A DNA stretch of 64,000 nt from Bromus sterilis (lineage: Eukaryota; Streptophyta; Magnoliopsida; Poales; Poaceae), in assembly GCA_950022295.1 (NCBI GenBank), contig OX465595.1, positions 120,716,270 to 120,780,269 of the forward strand, in the 5' to 3' direction. The position numbers and the translations under genes are program-made. Every line of letters starts with the position of its first letter. The stretch's first letter is position 1. The notes under the pieces are model-generated. The model ran no database searches and was not told where the DNA came from. It worked only from the letters and a program-made list of their open reading frames with translations. Shown piece after piece: positions 34,441 through 46,328 of this stretch.

Positions 34441-37223
34441 TGGCTTTAAAGAAGCTCTTTCGGGAGGCATCCCGCAAGGAATTAGGTTTTTTTTTCTTTT
34501 TTTGTGTCTTGATGATTGTTACTACTGTAGCAACATCATTGTATCTTTATTTTTCAGCTTTGTACCAAGTTATAGCCTCTTACGGCAAGGGAAGTAAAAG
34601 TTGTGACATGCTTTCCAGAAAACAGATTCTGTCCTCTTGACCAGAAAAATTCCAGTTCATCTTTTTGAGCTGAAAGTTTTACACAGTATGGTCTATACAA
34701 TTACGAAACTTCCGTATGTTCTGAGTTTTGTGATTTGAGTTGCAGAAGTGCCCCTAAAAAATTATTTACTACCTGCTGTTCTGTTTTTCACAGATTCTGC
34801 CACGTTTTGTCTCTCCTAACTTTTGCAAACCTTAAGCTTGCTTTTTCTTTGCAAAAACTTTTTGGCACTCTTGATAAACAGTAGCTCTTCAAGAATATAT
34901 TTATATCCAGTGGGGAAAAAATGTTTATTAAGGGTACTAACCTCTCTAATCAGCTTATGATGAGTTATGTATGAAGGGAGTTTTCAAGTGTGCGATGGAA
35001 GATGATGAAAGAAGATCCAGGAGTGTCAAGCGCTCAAGCTTGGGGATGCCCCCATGCATCCCCAATAAATATTCAAGGAGACTCAAGCGTCTAAGCTTGG
35101 GGATGCCCCCGTGCATCCCCTTCTCCATCAACAATCATCAGTTCATCCTTCGTCTCACTATATTTTTATCACTTCATGTGTTATGTGCTATGCTTGGAGC
35201 GTCTCGCTCTTAGGTTTTCTTTTAGTTTTCTTTAGCTTTGCTTTCTGTTCATAACAATTTAGATCCCGTCTTACTTTGTGTGGGAGAGAAACACGCTCCA
35301 CTTTCAAAATTTAGAACACAGCATAGGATTCTTCATGCCTATCTTTTTGCTGTTGTGTGTTCTTTATCTTTTCATAGCTACTGCCATGTTTAGTTTTAGT
35401 CTTAGTTTGTATTTAGCAAGAGCCTTGGCTTTTGTTTAGTTTGTTGCTGCAACTCTTTTTAGTTTTCATGTTTATCTTGTTAAGAGAGTTGGTTGTTGCA
35501 CTGAGTTGTGTCTTGTCTTGAAAGTAGGTGATTGAAGTTGCTATTTAGTTCTAGTAGTAGCTTGCAATGGTTTTGAGGTATTGTTGTGAGTAATGTTTGA
35601 ACTTTTGGTGTCAAGAGCTCTTGCCTATTAGTGATAGGTGTCGTATTTTGGGCAATCCGTGTTTATTTTCAAAACCTACAAAACTAGTTGAGAACTCTAG
35701 CTACTAGATGGATCACTACTCTTCTGAGGAGTCGAATATCACAGAACACTCACGTACCATGAGTCGAGGATGCGCAAGGATAACCAAACCCTCATACACT
35801 CCTCCTCGGGGTACTTGTCTCTTTGTGAACCTCCTTATTAGATTGAGAGTTACCGATAATAAGTGCATGAGTTCTACGGACTAATGTAAGTATTGAAAGT
35901 TGACACTTCCACCTTCCCATATTTTGCTAGCCTCTCATGTGCCGTGCATTGCCTTCTTCTCACTCCGAGAGTTGGTGTCCACCTTCGCCGGTACATCCAA
36001 ACCCTTGGCATGATACGCTCTGTCATCATAAGCCTCCTTATATCTTTCCTCAAAACAGCCACCATACCTACCTATCAAGGCATTTCCATAGCCTTTCCGA
36101 GTTATATTGCCATGCAACTTCCACCTCTTCATGACTTCATCTTCATGTCATACATTTTCCTGCTACACTGGCAGCCACATACATTGCATACATCATGTTA
36201 GTTACATCTTCTTTATGATTTTGAGTACCTTGTAAAGTGTGAAAGATCTCCTTTACCCTCTTGTAAAATAGAGTGTTGCCCTTAAGTGAGGAAAAGATCC
36301 CAAAGAGGACACATTAAAAGATCCCAAAGAGGACAAATGAGAGTTAAATAGAAAGAGCCATTGATGCCACAAAAAAATACAAAAAAATTAGAAAAAGAGA
36401 AAAAGAAATAAAAAGAGAGAAAGGGGCAACACTACTATCCTTTTGAGAGATCCACACTAGTAATCCCTTTATACCCTTGTACTCCATAGAGATGATCATT
36501 ATGCATATAGCTATGTGGGGACCTTCAGACTATAGAACTTGGCTTGCATATTCCAAGGATGAGCCTCCTCAAACGAGCTCTAGGTCTTCATGAGCGAGCA
36601 AGTTAGATGCACCCCCACTAGTTCCATTGGAGAGCTTCTTAGCTCGTATGTGCATCCGTTGCATGGCAATCCCTACTCCTCACATCATATCTATCATTTG
36701 GCATCTCTTGCCTATGATTGTCCTCATTGATGTGAGCCTTTCTCATCCTTTTTGTTTTCCTCCTCCACCATATTTCTCTCTTTGCCATCCTAAGTGTCAA
36801 CTCTCGTGCTTACACTGATCCATTGCATGAGTGCTCAAAATATCGAAAAGGGGTGGATCAAATTGACTTGTACCTGGCTAGTGGTCTGGGGACGAGTCAA
36901 GATAAGATTCCAAAGAAGACCAAGTGTGAAACTTTAGTAGATTGAGTTCTCAACACAAAAATACTTTTTCTCGTATTCCCTATCCCCTTTCTTGCATGCA
37001 AACACCATTTGGAGACATTCGAGTCACGGACAGCGAGAGCTCTTGCACCTAATGTTCTTTTGTTACTTGTTTCAATGCTAATATAGACTCTTGCATGTTA
37101 TGACTTGAATTGAATTGTCAACCTTGATTGTTTTACTTTTCAAAGTTCTTTTATGGTTGCTAGCATGTCACCACAGAAATTATGCTGTTATCATTTACCT
37201 ACTCGAGGACGAGCAGGAATTAA
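34441..37223 (+). mobile_element. Element S non-coding internal 3' region
   Basis: AT-rich and collinear with N 15960-18876. It has two AAGCTTGGGGATGCCCC motifs at about 35036 and 35093, about 2.1 kb ahead of the true tract. No credible coding sequence. Confidence 0.75.
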
Positions 37224-37235
37224 GCTTGGGGATGT
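37224..37235 (+). promoter_or_regulatory. Probable polypurine tract of element S
   Basis: AGCTTGGGGATG-type purine-rich stretch immediately before the 3' LTR start TGATACGTCT. Confidence 0.6.
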
Positions 37236-38889
37236 TGATACGTCTAAAACGTATCTATAATTTCTGCTTGCTCCATGCATGTTTTGTGTGATATTGCTAT
37301 GATCTAGATACACTTTCATACACTTTTGATCATATTTGAACTAACCTATTAACTCAGTGCACCCCAGTGCGAGTTCCTGTTTTCTGCTGTTTTTCTATTT
37401 CAGTTTTCCCCCATATAAAAAGTGCCAGAAAAATTCCGGGAAAAATACAGGAAAAATCAGCGTACAGGAAGCTTCGAGAAGAGCCCGGGAGGGGCCAGAG
37501 GGGAGCTAGGGGGGCCCAGGAGGCCACCCCGCGCGGCCCCACCCCTGGCCGCGCTAGGGGGCGCCTGGGGCCACTGGTCCACCTCTGGCTGCCCCCCTTC
37601 TCCTATTTATTCTCCGTCACGGGGAAACTCCGAAGACAGAACCCTATTTCGCAAACTCGCCTCTGTTCCGCCGCCGCCGCGCTTCCGAGATCGGGAGCAC
37701 TAGAAGACCTCTTCCCGGCACCCTGCCGAAGGGAGGATTGACCTCCGGGAGTCTCCTCTCCACCATGGATGCTCCCCGGATGTCTCGTGAGATGTTTTCC
37801 TTGGACCATGGGTCCGTGATCAGTAGCTATGTGATGTTCTCCTCCCCTCTTTGATCTTCATTGTTTAGACCTCGTGAGCTGCCCTACATGATCGAGGCAC
37901 CTTTGTAATATTTCTGCTATTGCTATGTTGAGTTTGATAAGATCTGATGGATTATGAGATTATGTTCAGATTGTGAACAATAGCAGAAAAGGGAGGATTA
38001 TGTTGGTTCTTATCTCTTATATTTTTGTTCCTAAGTAATTCTTGCATGTTCCCCGTTGCTGCTTATTGCTTTGGCCAAGTAGTAGGTAGTGACTCCAAGA
38101 GCGAACGTTTTGCTCGATTGTGGGTTTATGTCCCCCGATGACACGCTTCAGTGACAGAAACATGAGTCTAGGGGATGTGTTGTTGCCACAAGGGGGAAAA
38201 CAACGGTGCTTGTAACCGCGGTTACAAGGATTGTTTACTTTACGCAAAGTTATTTTTAATGCAGTTGTCTGTTGCTTTGGGTTTACACTTTGGGTGGGGC
38301 TCGCAACTTAATACCAGCGAGATGTTCTGGATAGATATCTCAAGGTGGATGATTAGTAGTAGATGCAGATGGATTTCGGTCTACTTATTTTGGCGTGCTG
38401 CCCAGACTTTTGAACATTGTCTTTTTTCTTTTGTAGCATAGTTAGCATTGCGGTGCGTTCATAATCCTGTCAATTGTCTTTCTGTAATTTGTTTACCTCG
38501 CATAGCAATTTTATCGTCTTTTGGGAGAGAGATATCACTAGTGAACATCACGTATCCCGGTCCATATCCTCATCACTCTTTACACGCTCATTTACTTTTC
38601 TGCTTTTACTTTTACTTGCTATCATTATCCCTCGCGTTTTACCCGTTGTGAACAACAAGAACAGAGAGATTGACAACCTCTCTGAACTTCGTTGGGAACA
38701 AAGTTATCGTGTTTGTGTGCAGGTTCGCGTCAGTTGCGCCGCTGACACCTACTTATCATCTCCGGAGTCCTACTGGAAACAAACCTTGATATCTTCACCG
38801 AGAGAAATTTACTGCTGTGCTACATCACGTCTTCCACTTGGGGCTCAACAACGAAGAGCGAGAAATAACTATCATCATCTCGCACATCA
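37236..38889 (+). repeat. 3' LTR of element S with a filler insertion
   Basis: Same family as 31471-33108. At about 37978-38010 a stretch absent from the other LTR replaces the sequence expected there (see findings). Confidence 0.9.
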
Positions 38890-40450
38890 CTTTCCGTGCA
38901 GTTCTCAAATGCATGCGGGATCGCCCGCAAGCTAACCATCAGGGCTGATGGTTGTAGAGTAATGTGTGGCTACCATACAAAGCTTTTGATTCGGGTCAGC
39001 TTCGCCTCCATGACAACGCCAGTTTCTGCGCAAGGTTGGGCCGCTGATGCAACACCAGTTCGACGCTCCGCACAGTCCGTCGCCGGTTGCGCTCACCAGT
39101 TTCCAGCTGCCCGGTAGCGAGCCCGAGCTCCCCGGCCGTTTGATTGAAGAAAACAAGAGAAGAGGTAGAGAAAATTCAGAGTAGAGAAGAAGCTATACAC
39201 TACCCAAATAATTCCCGTACAATAGCCATCATTGGCCATACACTATCCCATAAATTGGTTATACATCATTCGTATATTGCAAGACAATGACGTGATATGC
39301 CTACACATCGGGCCGATTGCAAATTAGTCACCGCCGCATAAAGAGGCTAGCTCCCAGCCGGACCGCTCCTGACAGCGGCAACTTCAAGCTCTTCCTCCGT
39401 CATCCCGCTGTGCCCCTACGAGCTCCTCCAGGTCGGCCCCTCCCGCCAGTCCGGCCGCTACCTTATCGCCAGCTCGGCCCCGCCGTCCTCCCGCCGCGCC
39501 AGCTCGGCCCTGACGGCCTCGCTCCGTCCAGCTCGGCGCCGATTGCTTTCATCGCCAGGTCGGCCCCGACGGCCTCGCTCCGTCCAGCTCGGCGCCGATT
39601 GCTCTCTTCGCCAGCTCGGCCCCGGTTGCTCGCTGCCGCCCGGCTCGGCCGCGAGGTACCTGTCGAGGCAGAGAAGCAGTTTTCAGAGAGAAGGAAAGGA
39701 ATAGTCAGAGCAGCACTCGGTCAGAAAAAAAAAAGAGAGAGAATAAGATAGAAAGTCAGGTCGGCTATTGTTGTTGCTTTAGAGGTCGATTGATCTCCGA
39801 TCGTTGGCAAAGTGCTAGTAGGGCTGGGCCGATTGTGCTGATAGCCGATTGCCCCGGCCAAAAAAAAAAAACAGCTCGGCCGTTCAAAAAAGTGAGCCGT
39901 GCAGTTGGATGCAATGCTAGGCCGATTGCGCAGCTTGGCCTGCCGATTGCAACCCCATCCGGCTGCAAAAAATAAGTCACTGGCCCGATTGCTCCTCTGC
40001 TCGGCCTGTTGAGTGCAAAAAAAAAAAAGATCGGCTGTGATCTGTTTGACCAGCTGCGACAAGAGAAAAAGTGTGAGCCGATTGCTCAGTCGTTCGACTG
40101 GTGCTAGGCCGATTGCGCCCGCCAGAGCCGATTGCTCAGCAGTTCGGCTGGTGTCAGGCCGATTGCGCCCGCCAGTCTGCAGTTGCATCCATTTGCGCCT
40201 GTTCGGCCATCCGACTGCAAAACAAAACAAAAAACAAAAAAATGTGCGGCTGCGCCCGCAAGAGATAATTTGCCCGACTCATCGAGTCACCCGGAGGCTC
40301 GGAGGACGAGCCTTCCGAGTGCCTCGTCTGCTACAATGTCAAAGGACCCTCTGGATGACTCACCAAGTCACCCGGAGGCTCGGAGATTGCACCTACCGGA
40401 TGCTCAACGAGTCACTCGGAGGCTCGGAGGACGAGCCTGCCGAGTGGTCC
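38890..40450 (+). mobile_element. Element A internal region between S and B
   Basis: Non-coding. Dense in CTCGGC and CCGATTGC words with short tandem copies: about 56 bp at 39501 and 39557, 50 bp at 40075 and 40125. At 40275-40450 is a repeated GAGTCACCCGGAGGCTCGGA segment. Poly(A) runs occur near 39725, 39860 and 40018. No credible gene. Confidence 0.6.
40275..40450 (+). repeat. Degenerate tandem repeats GAGTCACCCGGAGGCTCGGA
   Basis: Three units near 40281, 40363 and 40410, each followed by a variant of GGACGAGCCTGCCGAGTG. Related units occur in the 3' internal parts of B (56632-56800, 57490-57520) and A (58280-58315, 59220-59247). Confidence 0.75.
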
Positions 40451-41179
40451 TGTCGGAGGAAATACCCCCGGGTATACCAAAAGTCACCAATTTGATGCAA
40501 CTCCAACTGCGCGCCTTCGCTGACTGCGCTCCGGCTCGGCTCCCCGCCGACTACTCCATGCCGATTGCGCGTCAGCTTGGACGCCAGTCGATTGCCCTGT
40601 CCCGATTGCCCGCAGTCGGCCGTCCGCGCACTCGGCCGACTGTTCGCGCACTCGGCTGTCCAAGAGGTCAACCGAGACATCTACATCAAGCTGACAAGAC
40701 GAGCTGACAAGACAAGCCACACCACCTTTAGCCACATCATGACATCGTGAATAGTATAAAGTGGAGGTGTCACATTGCATCACATCATCCCATCACCTCA
40801 CATGTACTCCCTTTCGTCCTTTTCCCCTTGTCCTCACCCATGGAGCATCCTTGCCACCACCATATAAGGGGCAAGGCATGCCCACGGTGAGAGGGGGAGC
40901 ATTCCACTCTTTCATCCCTTCCATAGAAGCCAGCTCGGGTGACAGCAGCCCAGCTCGGCAGTAGCAGATATCCAGCTCAAGGAGCACAATGTACAGATAT
41001 GAGCCTATAGTCCAGACAGGCAGGAGTAGGGGTTTTATCTCTACGGAGAGCCCCGAACATGGGTACCTCGCTGTGTTCATCACCGTGCTTGTACCTCGAC
41101 CCGTCCGGAGCGCCGTCGTCTGCGCATTGTTCCCCCACTTTAGCCATCCTATGGCATCTGTCGTCACAAATCGACGACA
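40451..41179 (+). repeat. 5' LTR of element B
   Basis: TGTCGGAGGAAATACC...CGACGACA, 729 bp. A TATA-like ATATAAGG lies at about 40862. The last 170 bp resemble the end of A-family LTRs (TTTTATCTCTACGGAGAGCC). Confidence 0.92.
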
Positions 41180-41181
41180 GT

Positions 41182-41199
41182 TGGCGCCCACCGTGGGGC
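41182..41199 (+). promoter_or_regulatory. Primer-binding-site region of element B
   Basis: TGGCGCCCACCGTGGGGC two bases after the LTR end, identical to element A. Confidence 0.75.
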
Positions 41200-42077
41200 A
41201 TTATGCGGCGACTGGAGTTTCGTTCCGACCGGGATTTTTTCTTCATCAAGCTTCTTCAACAACGCCAAATTCTGGATCGGGATCTCGGTGCGGCAAGCTG
41301 TATGCCCGGAGTCCACGCGTGCCCTCGCCTGCACCTGAGCTCCTCCGCCCCATGCCTGCGGCTTCCCGGCGCAGGCTGTCCACCCCGAGGGCATCTCAAG
41401 CTCCTCCTCCCCGCGGCTTCTTCGCCAGCATCTTCAACGGCGCCAACTCTTCGGCTGCGCTCGGAAGCTCGTCTCCACCGCATCGCATCTTCGGGTACGG
41501 TGGCCGCGCGTCGCGTAGCTCCTCTCTGGGCTCCTCTCCTCCAGCGGTGCTCTTCCTCCTCCTGGTCGCCGGATCTGGAGGACGTTGCCGCCGGCGCTCC
41601 ATCCATGGTTGCGGAGAGGCACGTCAAGGTCCCGTCGCCTCGGGAGCACGCCGCTCCCCCAGCGCCGGCTCGGCCCGTGGCAGCATCTCCGTGCCATCCG
41701 ACGGCAGCATCTCCGTCACGGCCAGCGGCGTCGACGTCTCCAGCCGCGGGCTGCGGGTCCCTTGCGCAAGCATCCCGTGCTGCTCCACGCCCGTGCCGCC
41801 GGCGTTTCCTCCTCCTTGCCGACCGCGTCACAGTGTTGGCGTCGCCCGTGTACTCTCGCCGCGGGCAAGGCCGCGTCCGCGCTGCTATTCTCCCGCGCCG
41901 GGCCCCGCCCAGCCTTGCTTCGCGACCGGCTGGATCCTCCACCGAGTTGCGCCCAACTCCCGCTTCCGCCCGGGCCGTGGCCGGCTGCGGTGCGCTTTTC
42001 CTCCAGCTCTAGCTGCGACTCGAGGTCCGTTGCGCCCTGGCCGTCCACTCTTCTCCGCCACGTGCCAACCGAATGCA
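41200..42077 (+). mobile_element. Element B internal region, left of the MULE
   Basis: GC-rich, with long frames on several strands whose translations are low-complexity Pro/Ala/Ser/Arg and match nothing I recognise. It is treated as non-coding. The first 100 bp resemble the same region of element A. Confidence 0.6.
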
Positions 42078-42086
42078 AACAAAGTT

Positions 42087-42136
42087 GGGAATTGATAGGT
42101 TGCACCGCCGCACCTGGGCGTCTATCGTGCGGCGCA
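42087..42136 (+). repeat. MULE left terminal inverted repeat
   Basis: GGGA terminus, CGCCGCACCTGGG at 42106-42118 and GTGCGGCG at 42127-42134. It pairs with 55628-55677. Confidence 0.75.
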
Positions 42137-43408
42137 TCACGATTCGTGCATGTCGCAGTCGGCAGCCCACGTCCCACTTTTATCGCCTCGTTTGGAACGG
42201 TTCCATTTTTCGAACCGAACAAACCCTGCCATTTATCACTCCACAACATTCCCCCATGCAGCGCGAAAACAGAGGGGAAGCGGCGAGGGCGGCGATTCAT
42301 TCGGCGCCGTCGAGGGGGAGCGGGGAGGCAACTGAAGCAAGGTGCACGCGGTACTCGGCGGCGGTGCGGCGTTCTCCTGCGAGGCCGGAGGAGAAGCGCA
42401 TCGACGACGCGGTGAGTTCTCTGCTCTTCCCCTTTTAGTTGTTCTCGCGGGATTTCGATTAGGGAGAGACGAGATCTGCTCCGGTTGGAGATGCGGTGGA
42501 CGAGGCCTGAGCGGCGGCGAGGTGGAACTGCAAGCAGGAGCCGTTTCGGTCGACGCGGAAGCGGTGGCGCATCGGAGTTGCCGCTCTCGATTTGGATTCG
42601 GTGGCGGAGGGGGCCGGGTGGCGGAGGGGGCTCGCCGGCCCGTTCGGTCGACGCGGAACTGGTGTCGCATCGGAGTCGTCGTTCCCGATGCGGATCCGGT
42701 GGCGGAAGAGGGGGTGGTGTGGCGGAGGGGTGCGGGGTGGGCGGAGGGGGCTCGTCGGCGACTGCTTGTTTCGGCGAGAAGAGAAACGACCAGATGCGAG
42801 GTGGGAAAGAGGAGGGAACCAGCGATGGTAGATGAGACGGAGAGGGTGCTCGCTGGCGACTAAGTCTGCCGGGAGGAATGGCCAGGTTCGATGTTGAGGG
42901 GAGGGAGGTGATGGACAGACGTGGGGTGAAGATGGGGAAGGTTGGGAGGTGTAGATGTAGAGGAAGAAGTTGTAGTGGTGTTTGTAGTTGGTATTGCTTA
43001 GATTTCAGGAAGTTTATGCATTAATTCGTTGTCAGATCCATCTATGCTGGGTTGTAAGATATTTACATAGAAGATTGCCATTTTATTTTTTGTTTGGTTA
43101 CTAGATTTGATAATATGCTGGTTGCGACATTAAAACCAATTCCCTTAGTTTCTTGTGGTGTTAGAGTGGGAAGGGATTTATTGACATATGTATCCTCCAT
43201 AATTTTTGCTAGTTTCATGTCCTAATTATATCGTGTTTTTGGTTCTTAGATACCACACACTCTTTTGTCACATTAATATCCATGTTTCCTTTTTTATGCG
43301 GTGTGAAAGGGGAAAGGGCGTAGTTATTCGGGAAGACGGTGTGTTGTGGTTGGTTTAATCATGTATCATGTTTCATAACACAACTTCAATTGGCTTGCTG
43401 CAGGGAAG
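42137..43408 (+). promoter_or_regulatory. MULE left leader: promoter, probable non-coding first exon and intron
   Basis: A GC-rich stretch ends in a good donor (GACGCG|GTGAGT at 42411/42412), and an acceptor TTGCTGCAG lies just before the start codon at 43409. A leader exon joined by a 1-kb intron is therefore likely. A 52-codon frame from 42256 does not stay in frame through this junction, so I leave it out. At 42545-42740 a 98-bp unit (TTCGGTCGACGCGGAA...) is tandemly repeated twice. Confidence 0.5.
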
Positions 43409-45887
43409 ATGCCAAGGAGGAATAAGGTGGCGCGGCAGAACATTGCCGCAGGGGTGAAGTGCCCAACCAGGAAGGTCGTTTGTACATTTTATCAAAATTT
43501 TCTTTCTCCCCCTCTTATTGGTTTTTTGTATATTTTTTGTCATTACTGCACAAAAGCTAAATCATCACTACCTTTGTTCATTAATTTTTTTTCATTAAAC
43601 GACAGTTGCCACCCGATGGAAGCGAGCGCAATCGTGCATCCCCGAAAGCAATTTGCAAGCTATACAACGACATAAATGACGATCAGAAGATTGCCATTAG
43701 GGAGATGGGCACTGGGCCTTTCCTTGACATTAAGTGCGAATACTTGCACAACACTATTGTAGCTTGGTTCACTAGATTGTACAGTCCAGAGAGGAGAGGT
43801 TTTGTCATCCCTGGACGCGGGTTCATACCACTGACTGAGCTCTCCGTCCATGAGATGTTAGGTATTCCTAACGGCAGTATCGAGGTAAAGTTTGAGGTGG
43901 ATTACGAGACGGAGGATGAAGTAGCAGAAAGTTTATTTCCAGGAGAAGGCACTAGACCAAAGATCACAACAGTCGCCACCTCAATCAAGGAGCATAACGA
44001 TGCTGACGACAAGTTCAAGAAGTTGTGGCTCATATACATTGTGTCAACCGTGCTGGCCCCTACAACTGCTACGCGAATCAGCAACAAGTGCTACCCAATG
44101 TTGGTAAGCTTTTGATACCGATTTAGTGCAACCATTGTTTTTCTGAGAACCAAATGTTAGTTATATTGCAAGTGCTTAAATAGTTTTCTGGCAACCAATG
44201 TTGATCGATAAATGCGGGGCAAGTAGATTCAAAATTTTCATATCATGTTCAGTGGTTTTTTTGCACTATAGATTTTCTTAATATCATGTTTTCTTTTCTG
44301 TCCAAACAGGAGCACATCGGAGAGGCACACAAACTGAACCTGTGCAAACTCGTGGTGGATCAGTTACATGAGAACCTATCCAAGAAAAAGTACACAAGTG
44401 GATGCCTGCTTTACTGTATGGTGAGAATGAAAAAACCTGGAACACTTTTGATTTGCGGTACCTTGATGCACCACGCGTTGATTTATTTTTTGTATCTCTT
44501 TTTTCTTCACCAAACAGTTGCGGTACCTCGATGCACTTGACTGCGGTGAAATGGACCTGGAGTTGCCAGATACACCTTTTAGAGTGAATGCATGGTCGAA
44601 GTCTGTCGTTGATATTATTGCTGAAATGGACAGTTTAGAAGAAGATGCTTTGAGCTTTGGTCGTTTCAAGGTTAGATACTTTTTCTAACATTTTTTTTGT
44701 TTTCTTGATTCAATTTGTTGGTTCAAGGTCCCTTGATTCAATTTTTTTGCATGACCTCATTTTTTTTCTCTTTGTTTTCAGCTTAAGGAAGAATTCAGGA
44801 ATGAGAACGAGGGAGTAAACGCAAACAATCACGACAGGAGCACATATTGTCTCTTTGGGGGCCCGGAAATGCTGAACAGTTGGATCAAGGAAAACATACA
44901 TCCAAATTGTTCAGAAAATGTAAGTTTCTTTTTTACCACTACAAGGCTCTAAGTATTTTTGTTTGAAGGTTTATAGAATAACTAGTTTTCCACATTTCTT
45001 GTGTGAGAACTAGACATGTTATCACATTTTTCTGTTAACTAGATTTTCTGGAAACCTAGCTTTACTTTTTAGTGGAAAATAGTTAAATAGTTCCTTGTTT
45101 TAAGTCTTAATTTTGTGTCAACCATTCACACAATTTTTTCTGAGAACCAATCCTTTATTTTTGTGGTAACTATTCACACATTTTTAAAATGGAACTAAGT
45201 CTTAATTTTGTGGCTACTATTTTTTCACACAATGTTTTCTGGGAACCAAGCCTTTAATTTTGTGGAAACTGTTTTCTGGGAACCAAGTTATCACATAATT
45301 TTTCTAGTTTTCCTGTGTTCAAGCAGTCAAATATGCTGCAAGGCATTTTTACAATTGTGTCCAATAATCAAATTTCTTTAGATAGAAAGGCCAATCAGCA
45401 TATGTGGCAAGAAAGACCGAACTTGATTTTGTTCTAATTATCTGCAGGACAAAATAAAAGCTACAACAGTTGTGAACAAGTTTGCATCTCAGCTTGGCAG
45501 TCTCCTCGCCGAACTTGTCATGGGGTTGACATCCCCATCATTACCTCCCACCAGCCCACAGAAAGCAAGGAGAACTAAGCGAAAAGAACCCGATCGAGAT
45601 GAAGATCCACAGAGCGATCATGATTAATCATCAGAATCAGACGAAGAAGAGGAAGAAGTAGATGACGATGATGATTATGATGAAGAAGAAGCAAAGAAAC
45701 AATTCATAAGGTGAGTGTAGCAATGCTGATTCATTTTTTTATATTCCCCCCGCGAAATAAAATGAAAAACTATAAGTGATCAGATATCTAATAAACATAG
45801 TGTTTCATTTTTTGTAGAAAAAAAAGGAGCAATGAAAACTCGTCCGAGGCAGACGGATTGTACAATATGGACATCGGAGGTAATGAA

Positions 45888-46328
45888 AATGATAGGATTG
45901 AGATGGGTAGCCAAGCTGAGGCCGAAAATGCAGGGGCAAAGATTGACACTGAGGACATGTTTGAGATGAACATCCAAGGCGGCTCTGAATTTCTAGGTGC
46001 AAGGTCTGACACGGATGAGATGGCCGAGATGGGCAGCCAAGCTGACGAGGGAAATCCAGGTGCAAGGACTATCTCGGAGGAGACACTTGAGATGAACAGG
46101 CAAGGAGACTCTCAAATTTTAGGCGGAAGTACTGACACGGAGGAGAGGGCTGAGATTGGTATTCAAGCCGACACGGAAAATCTAGGGGCAAGGTCTGACA
46201 CGGACGAGAGGATAGAGATGAACAACCAAGATAACTCTGGAATTCTAGGCGCAAGGACTGACACAGATGAGAGGATTGAGGCGTACAACCAGGTTGACAT
46301 TGGAAATTTAGGAGAGAAAGGAGAAGGA
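45888..46328 (+). repeat. Seven coding 63-bp repeats (21 residues, acidic)
   Basis: Units of 21 codons follow a pattern like EMGSQAD-EN-GARSDTDE, alternating with EMNIQGDS-ILGARTDTDE, so a 126-bp higher-order period is visible. The frame is kept across all seven units. Confidence 0.85.

Larger units (their letters stand above)
31471..38889 (+). mobile_element. Element S: non-autonomous Athila-type retrotransposon inside A
   Basis: LTRs 31471-33108 (1638 bp) and 37236-38889 (1654 bp), internal region 4127 bp. Flanking five bases are CTTCC and CTTTC, a target duplication with one change. It has an Athila-like primer site, a polypurine tract, and one long ORF with a single in-frame stop; no gag-pol. 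It is the same family as N and H. Confidence 0.85.

Noticed and set aside
40989..42095. Long plus-strand frame of 368 codons and overlapping frames in the GC-rich start of element B
   Set aside because: Translations are low-complexity Pro/Ser/Arg/Ala, several frames are open at once, and the frame begins inside the LTR and runs across the primer site.
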